Positions 49,150 through 49,751 of a stretch of DNA of 49,751 nucleotides are shown here, in pieces. Location: positions 1-49,751 of the forward strand of contig NZ_JAEUXJ010000022.1 in the NCBI RefSeq assembly GCF_016775475.1, written 5' to 3'. Each line of letters opens with the position of its first letter. The stretch's first letter is position 1. The translations under genes were made by a program, and so were the position numbers. Under the pieces are notes generated by a model, which saw only the letters and a list, made by a program, of their open reading frames with translations, searched no databases and had not been told where the DNA came from. The DNA is from Belnapia mucosa. Lineage in GTDB: Bacteria; Pseudomonadota; Alphaproteobacteria; Acetobacterales; Acetobacteraceae.

Positions 49150-49751
49150 ATGGCACGTCGGCGGATTGGTCAGGAGGATCTCATCGCACGTCCCGAGCCT
49201 CGGGTGACGGCGTCATGGGCGCAGCTTGCCGCACTGCTCGACTGGGCCGAGATCGATCACCACTTGGTTGGCATCTCGGCCGCGGCGAGGGCGAGCCCGG
49301 CTGGCCGCCGCTGGCCCTGTTCCGCGCCATGCTGCGGACGATCGCGCCAGCTTCCGCCGGTTCTGCGGCTTCGCTGCTCATGAGCCGACGCCTGAGCGGA
49401 CGGCCTTCGTCCGGTTCCGCCGGGAGCTGGTCCGCCGCGGCCTGGATCGTGTGCTGTTTGAGGCGGTCCCCCGCCAGCTCAAGGCCAAGGGCGTCATGGT
49501 GCGCACCGGCACTCTGGTGGACGCTACGCTCATTCCATCGGCCAGCATCCGGAGTGATGGCGAAGCGCGTTGGGCTGGGCACCGGCGCCGTAAGCCCGTG
49601 CACGGCTACAAGGCGTATGCGGCACCGACGAGGGTGCAGGCCTGGTGCGCGGCGTCGAGGTCACCACGGCGAATGTCCGTGATGCGGCCGAGTTTGCGGC
49701 GGTGCTGCCGAGCGAGCCGGGGAAGGTTTATGGTGACAGTGCCTTCGGCGG
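49075..49751 (+). mobile_element. IS5-family insertion sequence, decayed and cut by the window edge
   Basis: It contains the decayed transposase described next and runs off the right edge. The left boundary is an estimate. Its presence next to a decayed SDR gene suggests a rearranged region. Confidence 0.7.
49150..49751 (+). pseudogene. IS5-family transposase, frameshifted (partial at window edge)
   Basis: Starting MARRRIGQEDLIARPEPRVT at 49150, the protein continues in other frames: GEGEPGWPPLALFRAML after a shift near 49286, then DDRASFRRFCGFAAHEPTPE after a deletion of about 50 nt near 49336 that removes the segment normally between LFRA and the DDR region, then ERTAFVRFRRELVRRGLDRV and VDATLIPSASIRSDGE (first catalytic Asp region), and after a third shift near 49623 DEGAGLVRGVEVTTANVRDA and VYGDSAFGG (second Asp). 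All pieces are in family order. It cannot make an active enzyme. Confidence 0.88.

Overview
The window is about 50 kb of GC-rich DNA, roughly two-thirds or more G+C by eye. It looks like the chromosome of an alphaproteobacterium, most likely Acetobacteraceae (a Roseomonas-like lineage). This placement is inference. It rests on the codon bias, the adk gene between secY and rpsM, the zinc-free S14, and an ETF-QO gene divergent from a UDG / lytic transglycosylase / moaB group. No rRNA or tRNA gene and no CRISPR array was recognised.

Positions 1-14616 carry the core ribosomal cluster in canonical order: the 3' end of tuf, the S10 operon (rpsJ-rplC-rplD-rplW-rplB-rpsS-rplV-rpsC-rplP-rpmC-rpsQ), the spc operon (rplN-rplX-rplE-rpsN-rpsH-rplF-rplR-rpsE-rpmD-rplO-secY-adk) and the alpha operon (rpsM-rpsK-rpoA-rplQ). 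It is closed by a clear intrinsic terminator with a GCAA tetraloop. The genes are packed with 1-20 nt gaps or short overlaps. The two real gaps, before secY and before rpsM, each hold a promoter candidate and a leader that can fold.

Positions 14690-41953 are a mosaic of metabolic and maintenance genes. They include an exported beta-propeller protein, a luciferase-type flavin monooxygenase, an SbmA/YddA-like ABC exporter and a tandem CHRD-like protein. A minus-strand group runs alcohol dehydrogenase - amidase - nicotinamidase - Na/Pi cotransporter - UxaA-type dehydratase. Next come a DEAD-box helicase, then moaB, a lytic transglycosylase and a cysteine-free uracil-DNA glycosylase, divergent from ETF-ubiquinone oxidoreductase. 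The rest are an APH-like kinase, YqgE, a peroxiredoxin with a coupled small gene, an MFS / metallo-hydrolase pair, a DUF2934 protein, a TRIC-type channel and an orphan periplasmic binding protein.

Positions 42103-49751 look like an accessory region. They hold an 862-residue wHTH-ATPase-TPR regulator divergent from a Tat-exported alpha/beta hydrolase, a GMC oxidoreductase, a frameshifted and truncated SDR pseudogene, a SnoaL-like protein divergent from an HxlR regulator, and the decayed 5' part of an IS5-family transposase cut by the window edge. Gene decay and IS remains concentrate here.

I did not find a clearly new multi-gene system. The most unusual items are the tandem CHRD protein, the exported nicotinamidase, the cysteine-free UDG, the structured secY leader and the decayed oxidoreductase island next to the IS.
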